The notes: generated by a model not told the origin, from the sequence alone. A stretch of 16,017 nucleotides of DNA from JBAZKK01 sp041650795 (GCA_041650795.1 JBAZKK010000025.1:1-16017), one strand, 5' to 3'. Positions 7,098 through 13,614 are shown, counted from the first letter of the stretch. A program made the numbers and translations.

Positions 7098-7976
7098 TTA
7101 TCCTGGATTATCTCCCAATATTACCGTTGTCCCGCCATTTGATATGGTTACAACGGATTCTTTTGTCAAGGCCGGCACCTTGCCTAATCCCGCCTCTTCT
7201 ATGGCCTTGCCGATGTCAATAGTCATCACCAGGTCGTAGCTTCCGTCAGGTATGGCGCTCTTCCAATCGGCAACAAGTTCTGCGCTATCCCCTGGAAAAG
7301 TGTAGAGGTCGCTAAATTCCCCTCTTGCATATACCATACCTTTTCTATCAATCAAAAAGAAAGTCCCCTTGGTGCTGATATCCGTATTTCCGGAATTGGT
7401 AAGCTTGGCGCTTATATTCCACTTATCAGGCTTATGCTCTAACTTGAGATTCTCGATATCCGCCTTGCGGTTGATTGTGCCTTCCGGCTCAATATAAAAG
7501 AGCGACGCCACCCGCACAGCTACATTGACGTTAACGCCCTCTCCGGTTTTTTGCTGCTCATCCAGGTAATTTTGAAAAAATAAAACAGCGTAATGCCCGC
7601 CCTTGGCATCCGCAGGGACCTTGACCGTATAGTTTACCAGCTGCTTGCCGTAAGCAGGTATGGTGAATTCCGAAGGCAGAAATGTAATCCAATTTGCTGC
7701 TGATAAAGGGGTAGTTCCGGCAGGCTTAAAATCCTTGGTGCCGTCACAGACAGGCAGATATGACCAATCCTCCAGATAAACCTTGATACTCTTAGGGCTA
7801 TCGGAAAGGTTGTATATCTTGACGCTGCCGCTTTTGGATTTTCCGGGAGGGATGACAAGGCGTATTTTTGCAGGCTCAACCTGGGGAATTTCAACCGACC
7901 AAGCAGCCGGCGGCGTAAAGAAAATGGTAAAAACTGCGCATGCGATAAATATCCTCCCTAAAATCTTAACCACCAT
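7098..7976 (-). CDS. PapD-like periplasmic chaperone 2
   Basis: A 292-residue exported protein with a hydrophobic signal (about 8-26). The N-terminal Ig-like domain begins VEPAKIRLVIPPGKSKSGSV and contains W-I-T-F-x-P-S-x-F-x-I-P and ADAKGGHYAVLFF (122-134). The C-terminal domain carries KLTNSGNTDISTKGTFFLID (191-210) and a DGSYDLVMTI strand. Order and motifs match chaperone 1 throughout, so the two are ancient paralogues. It follows the pilin-like gene at 8104-8760 with a 127-base gap and precedes leader A, so it may be paired with that subunit while chaperone 1 serves the operon at 850-6898. AGGAGAGG precedes the start. A five-codon reading frame starting at the nearby ATG overlaps this start and may be accidental. 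Subunit choice is inference. Confidence 0.85.
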   Translation of the reverse strand: MVVKILGRIFIACAVFTIFFTPPAAWSVEIPQVEPAKIRLVIPPGKSKSGSVKIYNLSDSPKSIKVYLEDWSYLPVCDGTKDFKPAGTTPLSAANWITFLPSEFTIPAYGKQLVNYTVKVPADAKGGHYAVLFFQNYLDEQQKTGEGVNVNVAVRVASLFYIEPEGTINRKADIENLKLEHKPDKWNISAKLTNSGNTDISTKGTFFLIDRKGMVYARGEFSDLYTFPGDSAELVADWKSAIPDGSYDLVMTIDIGKAIEEAGLGKVPALTKESVVTISNGGTTVILGDNPG

Positions 7977-8028
7977 TGAGCATGACCTCTCCTAAGAGCA
8001 ACACGAAAAAACTCTTCCTATCGTAAAC

Positions 8029-8050
8029 AAAAAGATAGAAATATTCTATC
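8029..8050 (-). terminator. Short intrinsic terminator between pilin-like gene and chaperone 2
   Basis: On the minus strand GATAGAA (8050-8044) pairs with TTCTATC (8040-8034) around a 3-nt loop, followed by TTTTTG. The stem is only 7 bp and mostly A/U, so it is probably partial. It would make the pilin-like subunit more abundant than the chaperone. Confidence 0.5.
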
Positions 8051-8071
8051 GCTATTTATGCGTTACTGCAA
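8043..8071 (-). promoter_or_regulatory. Possible promoter for chaperone 2
   Basis: TTGCAG (8066-8071) and TAGAAT (8043-8048) lie 17 bp apart on the minus strand. The -10 overlaps the terminator hairpin above, so one of the two calls may be coincidental. Confidence 0.3.
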
Positions 8072-8103
8072 TAATTATTTTCCAGCGCCCAAGCCCCTTG
8101 CCG

Positions 8104-8760
8104 TTAAATCGCCGCGATGCTGATGGTCACCGTACCGGAATAAGTACCGGCAGGCTGGTCCAATTTAATCGGCTCGTAGCCATCGTAAGGATCGGCTCCT
8201 CCGGACTTATAACCGGGCAAGCTGTAAAAGGCGCGGATAATCCTATTCGTAGCCGCAACCTCGCTGCGATAAACCAACTGGTCTGTCTTTACCGCAGAAG
8301 AAACATCGCCCAACACGGCATCCGTAGGCATCTCGCCCTGGGCATTGCCCTTAGACCACTCATCATCCTTGGCATACCCTGGCGTAAGCATAAAACTGCC
8401 TCCTGGCAGGGTATTGGCTCCGCTACTTAGGCCGGTGCAGGTGCTCCTCACTTCATACTTGTTGCCGTAACTGGTGGTAAAGATAAACACGCAGAAGTAT
8501 TTCTGGCTAAACCACACCCCTGCGTCAGTTTCATCAGCATTAGTATGCGTGAGCTCCCCGAAATCCATTGCCGTGACCGTAGTGCCGGTCCAAGGCTCCT
8601 GGCCTTCGCTGGTCAGCTCCTTAATGACCACGCTAAGCTGGGGAGAATTATTCGGGACCTGCGCTGTAACGCCGATATTGGCGTAAGACTCGGCGTACGC
8701 CGCTGCCGCTACTGATAAGACTAATCCTATCGTCATCACTGCTATGCTTAATTTTCTCAT
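8104..8760 (-). CDS. Secreted pilin-like subunit with its own promoter and RNA leader
   Basis: A 218-residue exported protein with signal peptide 1-23 (cleavage AYA|ES). The mature start (ESYANIGVTAQVPNNSP) is an alternating strand with a Pro-rich break. The protein ends GTYSGTVTISIAAI, the closing strand seen in SCPU and fimbrial beta-sandwich proteins. It shares the FGEL, TPGYAKDDEW...NAQG and NRIIRAFYSLP blocks with the paralogue at 4742-5443. Two cysteines are present after the signal (in QKYFCVF and RSTCTGL). The ribosome binding site is a perfect AAGGAGGTG six bases before ATG. Upstream are a consensus-like promoter, leader element B and a terminator, so it appears to be a separately attenuated and potentially highly expressed subunit. 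A terminator follows it. Role as the major fibre subunit is inferred from expression signals and fold. Confidence 0.83.
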   Translation of the reverse strand: MRKLSIAVMTIGLVLSVAAAAYAESYANIGVTAQVPNNSPQLSVVIKELTSEGQEPWTGTTVTAMDFGELTHTNADETDAGVWFSQKYFCVFIFTTSYGNKYEVRSTCTGLSSGANTLPGGSFMLTPGYAKDDEWSKGNAQGEMPTDAVLGDVSSAVKTDQLVYRSEVAATNRIIRAFYSLPGYKSGGADPYDGYEPIKLDQPAGTYSGTVTISIAAI

Positions 8761-8790
8761 TTTTCACCTCCTTTCTATGTTGACTGGTTA

Positions 8791-8831
8791 AAAAATAAAA
8801 AACCGGATTGACCCCATTCGTCAATCCGGTT
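8791..8831 (-). terminator. Intrinsic terminator of leader element B
   Basis: An 11-bp perfect stem (8821-8831 with 8801-8811) with a 9-nt loop is followed on the minus strand by TTTTTTATTTTT. It lies between the promoter and the pilin-like gene, so it acts within the 5' leader. Its 5' arm includes CCGGA, which can pair instead with TCCGG at 8880-8875. Confidence 0.85.
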
Positions 8832-8885
8832 AAATGTTACACGTGGCTGTCCTGATTGCCTCCGTAACCAGGACTCCGGACCAAA
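8825..8885 (-). promoter_or_regulatory. Unclassified structured RNA leader B (attenuator candidate)
   Basis: On the minus strand: TCCGG, AG, a TCCTG/CAGGA hairpin with a 14-nt loop, AGCCACG (8848-8842), a GTAACATTTAA linker, then CCGGAT. This matches leader A at 7030-7086 in order, in the AGCCACG block and in the mutually exclusive CCGG pairings, while the inner hairpin sequence differs but its pairing is kept. The leader sits between a strong promoter and the pilin-like gene, as a riboswitch or protein-bound attenuator would. It lacks the GEMM-I conserved blocks, and I do not recognise the class. Confidence 0.6.
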
Positions 8886-8921
8886 TGTGTTTCTAAAGCT
8901 ATATATTAAATACTTTTATAA

Positions 8922-8950
8922 AGTATACCGTATTACCTTTTATATGTCAA
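8922..8950 (-). promoter_or_regulatory. Strong sigma70-type promoter for the pilin-like gene
   Basis: TTGACA (8945-8950) and TATACT (8922-8927) lie 17 bp apart on the minus strand, with only one mismatch to the sigma70 consensus. Initiation near 8915 gives a leader of about 155 bases containing leader B and its terminator before ATG at 8760. Confidence 0.8.
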
Positions 8951-8965
8951 GAAATATTTTACCCC

Positions 8966-9295
8966 TTAGTTGCATTGGGCCAGCCCTTCCGTGGCAGCAG
9001 TAAGGGTTATGCTTAAAGAATGCATAAATAATATCAAATACAGCTTGCCATTATACTTCGCATATACGCTATTTTTAAGCCTGCAGCAAAACCGCTCTAT
9101 CTGCCTGCGGCTATTATGCTCTTTTAAGATATGCACTGAAGGCTCGGGTTGCCTGTAGGTATCCGCGACTTCCTTGACGATATATATAAAGTGGCGCCGG
9201 ATAGAGCTGTGCACGCCCTCCCTCTCGCCTGTTTCGGTCGTCGCAATAATCCTGCGGCCTCCTGATTTTAAGTTGCGGAATACCATCTCTCTCAT
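8966..9295 (-). CDS. Unknown 109-residue cytoplasmic protein under c-di-GMP riboswitch control
   Basis: A basic soluble protein with no signal peptide or transmembrane helix. It starts MREMVFRNLKSGGRRIIATT and has a central RRHFIYIVKEVAD block, an SRRQIERFCCRLKNSVYA block and a final LYLILFMHSLSITLTAA strand-like region. I do not recognise a family. The ATG has GAGAGGGG eight bases upstream. The reading frame stays open upstream of this ATG through the terminator and into the riboswitch, but without ATG, GTG or TTG, so the annotated start is the first conventional one. The gene is the direct target of the riboswitch at 9377-9500 and lies just before the pilin-like gene's promoter. A regulatory or accessory role for the surface locus is guilt by association only. 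Confidence 0.68.
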   Translation of the reverse strand: MREMVFRNLKSGGRRIIATTETGEREGVHSSIRRHFIYIVKEVADTYRQPEPSVHILKEHNSRRQIERFCCRLKNSVYAKYNGKLYLILFMHSLSITLTAATEGLAQCN

Positions 9296-9327
9296 CTTTA
9301 AGCCCCTCTCATCGCAATGAACGCCCC

Positions 9328-9387
9328 AAAAAACAAGCCGGGTTGCACTATAGTTATAAATTCCTCCTTGTTCATCGGCAACCCGGC
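9328..9387 (-). terminator. Riboswitch-controlled terminator (ON-switch expression platform)
   Basis: On the minus strand GCCGGGTTGC (9387-9378) pairs perfectly with GCAACCCGGC (9346-9337) around a 31-nt loop, followed by TTGTTTTTT. The 5' arm is the 3' strand of the c-di-GMP aptamer, so ligand-bound aptamer and terminator exclude each other and c-di-GMP should turn the downstream gene on. The loop contains AAGGAGG (9369-9363), a perfect Shine-Dalgarno-like sequence. Confidence 0.85.
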
Positions 9388-9500
9388 TACCCCTTCCCTC
9401 TTCGTGGCTGGTTATTATCTCTGACTTCCTTAAAAGAGGGCCTAGGGATCCTATGAGCTTTGCGCCCCCGCGATTTTATCGCGGGTTAGCCCTTTACGAC
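9377..9500 (-). promoter_or_regulatory. Cyclic-di-GMP-I (GEMM-I) riboswitch aptamer
   Basis: Reading the minus strand: GTAAAGGGCTAACC (9498-9485), a long hairpin with CCCGCGA/TCGCGGG arms, GGGGCGCAAAGC (9468-9457), an enlarged second arm with CCCTCTT/AAGAGGG pairing, and GGTAGCCGGGTTGCC (9391-9377). These are the conserved GEMM-I blocks. The base matching Vc2 G20 is G, consistent with c-di-GMP recognition. It lies between the PilZ gene stop, 13 bases upstream, and the 109-residue gene. No promoter can fit in that gap, so the riboswitch probably sits on the PilZ transcript as an intercistronic control. Confidence 0.9.
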
Positions 9501-9512
9501 CAAATTGTCAAT

Positions 9513-9866
9513 TTAGAGCCAATCCTCGCCGTAGATGGAACGCAGTATATGAGACACGCCCACTAAATCCGTCCGGTCAAGGCTTATGCCTACGCGGTAC
9601 TTATTATTATCTACGGCCTTGGACCAGACAACCTTTCCTTTTATGCAGATGGGTTCTTCTTTATACGGGACCTCAAGCCACATCTCAAGCTTGCTTTCGG
9701 CAGGTATATTCTCGCTGGTGAAAATGCCTATCCCCTTGGCGCTGATGTCGTTGGTTTGAGCTTCCCCTGCTTTGTTATTAACGGTATCAAAGAACCTCAG
9801 GCGCAACTCTACCGAGAAACGGGAAAACTCTCTTCTGTCTTTTGAGACATCGTAGTTTTCGTCCAT
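9513..9866 (-). CDS. PilZ-domain c-di-GMP receptor protein
   Basis: A 117-residue single-domain protein. The c-di-GMP-binding signature is complete: R12-x-x-x-R16 in DRREFSRF and D40-I-S-A-K-G45 in the (D/N)xSxxG motif, followed by beta-barrel strands such as KLEMWLEVP and KGKVVWSK. The length is that of a minimal PilZ domain with a short C-terminal helix (VSHILRSIYGEDWL). It has no signal peptide or membrane segment and should act in the cytoplasm as a c-di-GMP-responsive adaptor. It has its own promoter at 9964-9992 and is the first gene of a transcript that continues into a c-di-GMP riboswitch. This places a protein and an RNA c-di-GMP receptor on one message. The partner is unknown, and the adjacent surface-structure locus is the obvious candidate. 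Confidence 0.92.
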   Translation of the reverse strand: MDENYDVSKDRREFSRFSVELRLRFFDTVNNKAGEAQTNDISAKGIGIFTSENIPAESKLEMWLEVPYKEEPICIKGKVVWSKAVDNNKYRVGISLDRTDLVGVSHILRSIYGEDWL

Positions 9867-9963
9867 CTTGCGCCTGTCACTCTAATGGTGCTTTGATTTA
9901 TTAAATACTTTTAAAAATTATTTATAAACAACCCATAAAAAAATCTTTTTTCTCTCTACCAAA

Positions 9964-9992
9964 AGTATAGCCCCTCTCAAAGGCCATTTCAA
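9964..9992 (-). promoter_or_regulatory. Sigma70-type promoter for the PilZ gene
   Basis: TTGAAA (9987-9992) and TATACT (9964-9969) lie 17 bp apart on the minus strand. Initiation near 9956 gives a leader of about 90 bases, A/T-rich with no recognised structure, before ATG at 9866. Confidence 0.65.
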
Positions 9993-10003
9993 GGCTATTT
10001 GGC

Positions 10004-10031
10004 CCAAAAAAGAAAACGCTTTCTATTTTTT
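10004..10031 (-). terminator. Possible A/U-rich terminator after plsY
   Basis: Immediately after the plsY stop, AAAAA-T-AGAAA and TTTCTTTTTT can pair around GCGT on the minus strand, ending in a T tract. The stem is almost all A/U, so termination may be weak. Confidence 0.4.
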
Positions 10032-10032
10032 C

Positions 10033-10671
10033 TTATTGAGTTTTTCTGAATTGCAGGCGCGGTTCTTTTCCTTGCAGAAGACGGATAAGGTTGGCTTTAT
10101 GGCGCCAGATTACCAGGATGGACAAAACTATCCCCAGCACGATAAGGCTTACAGGGAGCTTAAATAAAATTAAATACAGCGGCAAGGCAACTGCCGTAAC
10201 AATAGATGCCAGAGAAACTATCTTTGCTAACAGAAAAACCGCCAGCCACGTCAGTAATAAAACTAACAATACCGCTCTTAACCCGCTAATCCCCGCAGCC
10301 AAACCAATCATCACGCCCAGGGTAGTAGCGATCCCCTTGCCCCCCTTAAACCCTAAAAACACAGGCCAGTTGTGCCCCAGGATACATGCTACACCCAAGA
10401 CTATTCTTAATGATTCACTTGAAACCAAAGTTATCCTTGGGCCAAAAATAGCGCCCAATAAGATTACGGCCAGAAATCCTTTGAGGATATCCAACAGGAG
10501 GACGGCAACCCCGGCCCCCTTCCCTAAAACCCTCAAGGCATTGGTTGCGCCTACATTGCCCGAGCCTACCTTGCGGATATCGACGCCTCCAAGCACCCTG
10601 CCGAAGATATAGGCATTAGGTATGGAACCCAGGAGATAACTAATGGCTGTTGCGGGAATTATCCAAAGCAT
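10033..10671 (-). CDS. plsY: Glycerol-3-phosphate acyltransferase PlsY
   Basis: PlsY moves the acyl group from acyl-phosphate to sn-glycerol-3-phosphate, the first step of membrane phospholipid synthesis, in the inner membrane. All three family motifs are present: GSGNVGATN (36-44), GHNWPVFLGFKGGKG (99-113) and a final WRHKANLIRLLQGKE segment. Several hydrophobic helices fit the usual multi-pass topology, and 212 residues is a normal length. A longer in-frame start at 10758 was rejected because the added 29 residues are polar and lie wholly inside pgsA, whereas MLWIIPATAISYLLGSIPNA is the usual N-terminal helix. The gene overlaps pgsA by 32 bases, so it is probably coupled to it. It is the last gene of the housekeeping run. 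Confidence 0.95.
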   Translation of the reverse strand: MLWIIPATAISYLLGSIPNAYIFGRVLGGVDIRKVGSGNVGATNALRVLGKGAGVAVLLLDILKGFLAVILLGAIFGPRITLVSSESLRIVLGVACILGHNWPVFLGFKGGKGIATTLGVMIGLAAGISGLRAVLLVLLLTWLAVFLLAKIVSLASIVTAVALPLYLILFKLPVSLIVLGIVLSILVIWRHKANLIRLLQGKEPRLQFRKTQ

Positions 10672-11212
10672 ACAGCGCCTTAAACCCCCTATTGATATAA
10701 TCTGCCCCGGAGACGACAGTAAAAAATACCGCCAGCCACCACAGGAACTGCGAGACATTCATTGACACCTGCAGTAATACAAAAGATACTGCCAGCATCT
10801 GAAAGGTAGTGGTGAGCTTTCCCCAGCGGGTAGGCATCACATTAATTTCCTGCTTTACGATATAAACCACCACAGCGCCTAAAATTATCAGGATATCGCG
10901 GGTAAGGATGATAAAGGTGACCCAAAACGGAAAACGGATGGCAAATTCCCTGATAAAAGTAAGGCAGATAAACGCGCTCATCAGGAGCATCTTATCCCCA
11001 AGCGGGTCCAGCACCAACCCGGCCCTGGAATTCTGCCCGCTCCTCCTGGCAATGTAGCCGTCCACCGCGTCCGATAGGGCTGCGACGATAAATATACCCA
11101 GCGCTACCAGGCGCATATACTCCCTTTGCCCGGGGCGGTAATACAAGAGGCTTGCGATGAAGAAAGGGACGCTTAATATCCTGAAGGTAGATATCTTATT
11201 GGCGAAATTCAT
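10640..11212 (-). CDS. pgsA: CDP-diacylglycerol-glycerol-3-phosphate 3-phosphatidyltransferase PgsA
   Basis: PgsA makes phosphatidylglycerol phosphate from CDP-diacylglycerol and glycerol-3-phosphate in the inner membrane. The 190-residue protein holds the complete CDP-alcohol phosphotransferase signature: D48, D51-G52, A55-R56, G65, D69 and D73, in the pattern DxxDGxxAR(x8)GxxxDxxxD. The N-terminal MNFANKISTFRILSVPFF is typical of the family, and several hydrophobic segments follow. It begins three bases after the lepB stop and overlaps plsY. Other CDP-alcohol transferases such as phosphatidylserine or cardiolipin synthases share the motif, but the N-terminal sequence and the pairing with plsY favour PgsA. 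Confidence 0.9.
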   Translation of the reverse strand: MNFANKISTFRILSVPFFIASLLYYRPGQREYMRLVALGIFIVAALSDAVDGYIARRSGQNSRAGLVLDPLGDKMLLMSAFICLTFIREFAIRFPFWVTFIILTRDILIILGAVVVYIVKQEINVMPTRWGKLTTTFQMLAVSFVLLQVSMNVSQFLWWLAVFFTVVSGADYINRGFKALYALDNSRNSH

Positions 11213-11215
11213 CGT

Positions 11216-11824
11216 TCATTTGATTGCCCTGATGCGCCACGGGGGCCAATAGATAACCATGGCCCGGCCAAGAAGGTTGCGCTTCGGGACAAACCCCCAG
11301 TACCTGCTGTCCTGCGAAGAAGCGGAATTATCCCCCAGCACAAAAAAACTGTCCTTGGGGACCGTAATCTTCTGGCCTTCCCGCGCGAACTCTCCGCGGT
11401 TATAATAATACCTCTGGCTAAAAGGCGCATCCAGAAAAGGCTTATCGTTGACATAGATTGTGCCGTTTTTAATCTCCACTGTCTCGCCTTCGACCGCAAC
11501 CAGCCTCTTTATAAAATCCTTCTTGGGGTTATACGGGTAAATAAAAACTATTACCTCCCCCCTCCTGGGCTGCCTGAAAGCCGGCAGGTGGATATCCGTA
11601 AAAGGAAGCCTGGCGCCGTAAATAAACTTATTCACCAGTATAAGGTCTCCCTCGATGAGCGTCGGGCGCATGGAACCGCTAGGGATCTTAAATGCCTCCA
11701 CCACGAAAATCTTGATAATCATCGCCAGGACAGCTGCGACGATAATCGCCTCAACCCATTCCCTTATTGCTGATTTCTTCGTAATTGCTCCTGTTGCCGC
11801 GGGTTGCAGTTTTTTATCTCTCAT
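11216..11824 (-). CDS. lepB: Signal peptidase I
   Basis: This membrane-bound serine protease removes signal peptides from exported proteins, which would include the pilin-like and chaperone proteins in this window. The 202-residue protein has one N-terminal transmembrane helix (about 24-42), box B with the catalytic Ser51 in SGSMRPT, box D with the catalytic Lys106 in FIKRLVAVEGE, and box E GDNSASSQDSRYWG. It overlaps the lepA stop by ATGA, so translation is probably coupled. The lepA-lepB order is common in bacteria. Nothing is missing from the active site. Confidence 0.96.
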   Translation of the reverse strand: MRDKKLQPAATGAITKKSAIREWVEAIIVAAVLAMIIKIFVVEAFKIPSGSMRPTLIEGDLILVNKFIYGARLPFTDIHLPAFRQPRRGEVIVFIYPYNPKKDFIKRLVAVEGETVEIKNGTIYVNDKPFLDAPFSQRYYYNRGEFAREGQKITVPKDSFFVLGDNSASSQDSRYWGFVPKRNLLGRAMVIYWPPWRIRAIK

Positions 11825-13614
11825 ATTTTTAGCACCTCCAAGAATGCCTCCTGAGGGATCTCGACCTTTCCGAATTGCTTAAGCCGTCTCTTGCCCTGTT
11901 TCTGGTTTTCCCATAGCTTGCGCTTGCGCGTGATATCGCCTCCCGAGCACCTGCTGGTGGTATGCTTTCCTAATGCCCGCACCCTCTCCGAGGCTAAAAT
12001 CTGCGTCCCCACCGCTGCCTGAATTGTAATCTCAAACAGCTGCCGCGGGATAAGCTCTTTGAGGCGATTTACGAGCAGGCGCGCCCTGCTCATCGCCTTA
12101 TCCTTGTAGATTAACGAGGAGAATGCGTCGCAGACCCTGCCGTTTAAAAGAATATCCAGCTTTACAATCCTGGTGGGCAAATAGTCCTCAAATTCATAAT
12201 CCAGGGAACCGTAGCCGCGGGTGACAGATTTCAGGCGGTCATAGAAATCCACTATAATCTCCGAAAGAGGGATATCAAAGATAACCTTAACCCTGTCCTC
12301 GCCCATATACTCCTGCGACGAGAATAGGCCGCGGCGGGACTTTGCGAGCTCGCAGACCGCCTCGATATTTTCAATGGGCACAATCATCAGCAGTTTCACA
12401 TAAGGCTCCTCCGCTTCCTCTATCTCTCCTGCGGCAGGGAGCCTGGCAGGCATATCCACCTCTAAAAAACCGCCGTCCCTTTTCTTTATCCGGTAGACGA
12501 CGTTGGGAACGGTAAGGATAAGGTTAAGGTTGTATTCGCGTTCCAGGCGCTCCTGGACAATCTCCATATGCAGAAGTCCTAAGAAACCGCAACGAAACCC
12601 CATCCCGAAGGACTGGGAATTCTCCGGCTCAAATATAAAAGAGGCATCGGATAGCTTCAGCTTATCCATGGCATCGCGCAGAGAAGGAAAATCCCCGGCA
12701 TTCACCGGATATATCCCGCAGAATACCAGGGGCTTTATGCTGCGATAGCCGGGGAGGGTCTCCAGACATGGGTTCTTAACGTCGGTCAGGGTATCGCCGA
12801 CGATAATCTCGCGCGGATTGCGGATATTTGCGGTTAAATAGCCTGCCTCGCCGCAGGAAAGGGACTCCACGGGAGCGTATTTTAAATCCTTTAATACCCC
12901 GAGTTCCTCAATCTTATAAACCTGGTTGGAATGCAGCAGCTTGATGGCGGTATCCGCCTTGAGTATTCCGTCAAAAACCCTTACAAAAACCACCACCCCT
13001 TTAAAGGTATCGTAACGGGAATCAAAAACCAGCGCCTTCAGTGGGTTGCCGGACTCTCCCGAAGGGGGCCGCACGCCCTTGACGATGCGCTCCAATATCT
13101 CCCCTACGCCTGTGCCCTCTTTAGCCGAAGCCATAATTATATCATCATCCTTAAACCCCAGGACCGAGGTAATCTGCCTCTTCACGCGGGGAATATCGAT
13201 ACAACTAAGGTCAATCTTATTGATTACCGGTATGATGTCGAGCTTATTGTTGCGGGCGAGGTAATAATTCGCCACGGTCTGGGCCTCGATCCCTTGAGAG
13301 GCATCAATTACCAAAAGCGCTCCTTCGCAGGCAGCCAGCGACTTGGATACCTCGTAGGTAAAGTCCACGTGGCCCGGGGTATCAATGAGGTTAAGGACGT
13401 ATTCGCTGCCGTTGTTGGCGGCATAATTCAACCTGACCATCGAGGCCTTGATGGTGATGCCGCGCTCGCGCTCTAGCTCCATATCATCGAGGAGCTGGTC
13501 TTTAAGGTGCTTTTTGTCCACTGCGCCCGTAAGCTCCAGGATGCGGTCGGCGAGAGTAGACTTGCCGTGGTCGATATGGGCGATGATGGAGAAATTACGG
13601 ATTAGCGAATTAAT
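11821..13614 (-). CDS. lepA: Elongation factor 4 (LepA), non-canonical start codon
   Basis: LepA is a ribosome-binding translational GTPase. From ATT at 13614 the product is 597 residues, the usual family length. It begins (M)NSLIRNFSIIAHIDHGKST, with the P-loop at 12-20, G2 ERERGITIKA (48-57), G3 DTPGH (78-82), G4 NKID (132-135) and G5 SAK (163-165). The LepA-specific C-terminus SGGDITRKRKLWENQKQGKR and the VEIPQEAFLEVL end are intact. The frame has no ATG, GTG or TTG between the upstream TAG (13626-13624) and the internal GTG at 13521, and starting at that GTG would delete the P-loop. Candidates are ATT (13614) or ATA (13620). ATT is preferred for length and overlaps the cmk stop. A sequencing error is the alternative. 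Confidence 0.9.
   Translation of the reverse strand: MNSLIRNFSIIAHIDHGKSTLADRILELTGAVDKKHLKDQLLDDMELERERGITIKASMVRLNYAANNGSEYVLNLIDTPGHVDFTYEVSKSLAACEGALLVIDASQGIEAQTVANYYLARNNKLDIIPVINKIDLSCIDIPRVKRQITSVLGFKDDDIIMASAKEGTGVGEILERIVKGVRPPSGESGNPLKALVFDSRYDTFKGVVVFVRVFDGILKADTAIKLLHSNQVYKIEELGVLKDLKYAPVESLSCGEAGYLTANIRNPREIIVGDTLTDVKNPCLETLPGYRSIKPLVFCGIYPVNAGDFPSLRDAMDKLKLSDASFIFEPENSQSFGMGFRCGFLGLLHMEIVQERLEREYNLNLILTVPNVVYRIKKRDGGFLEVDMPARLPAAGEIEEAEEPYVKLLMIVPIENIEAVCELAKSRRGLFSSQEYMGEDRVKVIFDIPLSEIIVDFYDRLKSVTRGYGSLDYEFEDYLPTRIVKLDILLNGRVCDAFSSLIYKDKAMSRARLLVNRLKELIPRQLFEITIQAAVGTQILASERVRALGKHTTSRCSGGDITRKRKLWENQKQGKRRLKQFGKVEIPQEAFLEVLKI

Noticed and set aside
7030..8885. Calling leaders A and B c-di-GMP-I riboswitches
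   Set aside because: Neither has the GGCAAAC or GGGACGCAAAGC blocks of GEMM-I. Neither fits other classes I can recall, so they are left unclassified.
8970..9158. 62-codon plus-strand frame opposite the 109-residue gene
   Set aside because: No ribosome binding site, and the opposite strand has a riboswitch, a Shine-Dalgarno and a coherent protein.
10091..10612. 173-codon plus-strand open frame
   Set aside because: Antisense to plsY, whose three catalytic motifs are intact. No independent support.
10672..10758. Extended plsY start at 10758
   Set aside because: The extra 29 residues lie within the pgsA frame and precede a typical PlsY N-terminal helix. Families normally start at the later Met.
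12931..13476. 181-codon plus-strand open frame
   Set aside because: Antisense to the conserved GTPase region of lepA and explained by codon use there.
11821..13521. lepA starting at internal GTG (566 residues)
   Set aside because: This would remove the P-loop and the conserved IRNFSIIAHIDHGKST segment that is encoded in frame upstream.
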